Positions 5,211 to 6,200 of a stretch of 6,200 nt of DNA are shown in pieces. A program made the position numbers and the translations under genes. Under the pieces are notes generated by a model. That model did not search any database. It saw nothing but the letters and a program-made list of their open reading frames with translations, and was not told the DNA's origin. Every line of letters starts with the position of its first letter. Within the stretch, counting starts at the first letter, position 1. The stretch is from Gemmatimonadota bacterium (lineage in GTDB: Bacteria; Gemmatimonadota; Gemmatimonadetes; Gemmatimonadales; Gemmatimonadaceae): the NCBI GenBank assembly GCA_029884515.1, contig JAOUHR010000121.1, positions 1-6,200 of the forward strand, in the 5' to 3' direction.

Positions 5211-6200
5211 CACGGTTCCCCGCCAACGTCACGCGCGCCGTGCGCGTCTCGGCGCTCCTCTGTGCCACCGCCACGCTCCTGGGCGCGCAGCAGCCGCCGG
5301 CGCCGGTGGTCGCCAGGCTCGTCGCGGAGCCGGCGAACCTCGCGATCAAGGCGGGAGTCGAGTCGCCCTTCCGCGTGCGCGCGTACGAAGCCAACGGGAA
5401 GGAGATCCCGGGCGCCTTCGTCCGGTTGATGGCGGGCACGCGCGCGCTGCGCTTCACCGACACGAGCGTGGTGGCGAACGCGGCCGGCAAGTACGAGGCG
5501 ACCGCGATGGCGCAGGGTGCGAACGGCGCGCCGGTGATGCTCACCATCGCCGTGGCCGTCACCTGGCCGGCGCTCGCGCGCGTGGAGATCGCCGCCGGGG
5601 CGGACGCGCTCTACGCCGGCGTCACCGAGCCGCAGAGGCTGCAGGGCTGGCACGCGGATGGCAGCGAGCGGAGCGGGCTGAGCGGCGCCTGGCGCAGTTC
5701 CGATCCCGCGGTCGCGACCGTGAACCGGTTCGGCGAGCTCACGGGCGTCGCCGCGGGCCCCGTGACGCTCTCCGTGGACGCCGAGGGCGTGAAGGCCTCG
5801 CGCACGTACACCGTGCTGCCGAACCCGGTGACGCGCGTGGAGATCCAGACGCCCGAGTCGCAGATGCGCACGGGCGACGTGATCCACTTGAAGGCCGTCG
5901 CGCGCCGGGCGAACGGGAGCGAGGTGGCGAACTACCCGATCACCTGGAGCTACACCTACACGCCCGACGATTCGATCGCGCCGGCGGGCATCCCCGGTGG
6001 CGCGGGCATCGTGCAGTACGACCGGTTCGCGGCGAACTATCCGGGACGCTACGCGCTCATCGCCCAGGCCGGGAACGCGACGGCGCGGCAGGCGATCCAG
6101 GTGACGACGCGCGATGTGCGCCAGAAGATCGTCGTCTCCAGCCGCGGCAACATCACCGACACGCACACGTCGGACCTCTGGCCCTGGACCGGGAAGGACG
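5192..6200 (+). CDS. Exported protein with Ig-like (Big_2-type) domains, possibly leading into an LVIVD-type propeller (3' end missing)
   Basis: 336 codons are open to the right edge with no stop. A Sec signal peptide spans about 1-32, with hydrophobic SALLCATATLLGA followed by QQPP. Three beta-sandwich-like units follow. Residues about 40-123 begin ARLVAEPANLAIKAG and resemble an invasin/Ig fold. Residues about 130-208 are a typical Big_2 domain: DGSERSGLSGAWRSSDPAVA (156-175), then VNRFGELTGVAAGPVTLSV (177-195). Residues about 213-306 begin VTRVEIQTPESQMRTGDVIH. Ig-like domains of this kind usually act as spacers or adhesion modules outside the cell or in the periplasm. After residue 315 the style changes: DTHTSDLWPWTGKD at 323-336 resembles the lead-in to LVIVD/choice-of-anchor propellers, but too little is visible to be sure. 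The gene is divergent from another secreted propeller gene across 142 bp, so the two may be co-regulated (inference). Partner and substrate are unknown. Confidence 0.82.
   Translation, partial: MIGLMVTRFPANVTRAVRVSALLCATATLLGAQQPPAPVVARLVAEPANLAIKAGVESPFRVRAYEANGKEIPGAFVRLMAGTRALRFTDTSVVANAAGKYEATAMAQGANGAPVMLTIAVAVTWPALARVEIAAGADALYAGVTEPQRLQGWHADGSERSGLSGAWRSSDPAVATVNRFGELTGVAAGPVTLSVDAEGVKASRTYTVLPNPVTRVEIQTPESQMRTGDVIHLKAVARRANGSEVANYPITWSYTYTPDDSIAPAGIPGGAGIVQYDRFAANYPGRYALIAQAGNATARQAIQVTTRDVRQKIVVSSRGNITDTHTSDLWPWTGKD

Noticed and set aside
5050..5562. N-terminal extension of the beta-propeller frame beyond 5049
   Set aside because: The extension is antisense to the Ig-like gene and precedes a clear signal peptide; GGAG at 5055-5058 supports the start at 5049.
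5147..6166. 339-codon open frame on the minus strand
   Set aside because: Antisense to the Ig-like gene, His/Arg/Gly-rich and without domain motifs. The plus-strand frame has a signal peptide, a good ribosome-binding site and Big_2-type sequence.

Overview
The window is very GC-rich and densely coded. It holds five protein genes and no RNA gene, mobile element or CRISPR array. Codons favour G or C at the third position, several products carry export signals, and a TIGR03546/TIGR03545 gene pair is present, a pair known only from bacteria with an outer membrane. Together with a secreted HEAT-plus-cyclophilin protein and secreted Ig-like and beta-propeller proteins, this suggests a Gram-negative environmental bacterium. 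My best guess is Gemmatimonadota, but that rests on overall character and not on a marker gene.

Layout from left to right. (1) Positions 1-1281, minus strand: exported HEAT-repeat protein with a C-terminal cyclophilin-type peptidyl-prolyl isomerase domain, cut by the left edge. (2) Positions 1282-1377: a 96-bp divergent intergenic region with a TAAATT box six bases before the next start codon, which suggests a leaderless transcript. (3) Positions 1378-1890 and 1887-3758, plus strand: a two-gene operon with an ATGA start/stop overlap. It encodes a small polytopic inner-membrane protein (TIGR03546, DUF2062-like) and a 623-residue membrane-anchored envelope protein (TIGR03545) with an AsmA-like N-terminal region and coiled coils. 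(4) Positions 3724-5049, minus strand: exported YncE-like beta-propeller, convergent with the operon and overlapping its last gene by 35 bp. (5) Positions 5050-5191: a 142-bp divergent control region with two ribosome-binding sites, two inverted repeats and one weak promoter candidate. (6) Positions 5192-6200, plus strand: exported protein with Ig-like (Big_2-type) domains, cut by the right edge as another domain, perhaps an LVIVD-type propeller, seems to begin.

All five products are predicted to act in or beyond the inner membrane, so this is an envelope/periplasm neighbourhood. The most promising poorly described system is the TIGR03546/TIGR03545 pair. Its strict coupling, membrane anchoring and AsmA-like start suggest a two-component inner-membrane assembly that reaches into the periplasm. 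The propeller at 3724-5049 also deserves attention for its recurring His-Gly motifs, paired cysteines and Met/His-rich loop, which could form a metal site.
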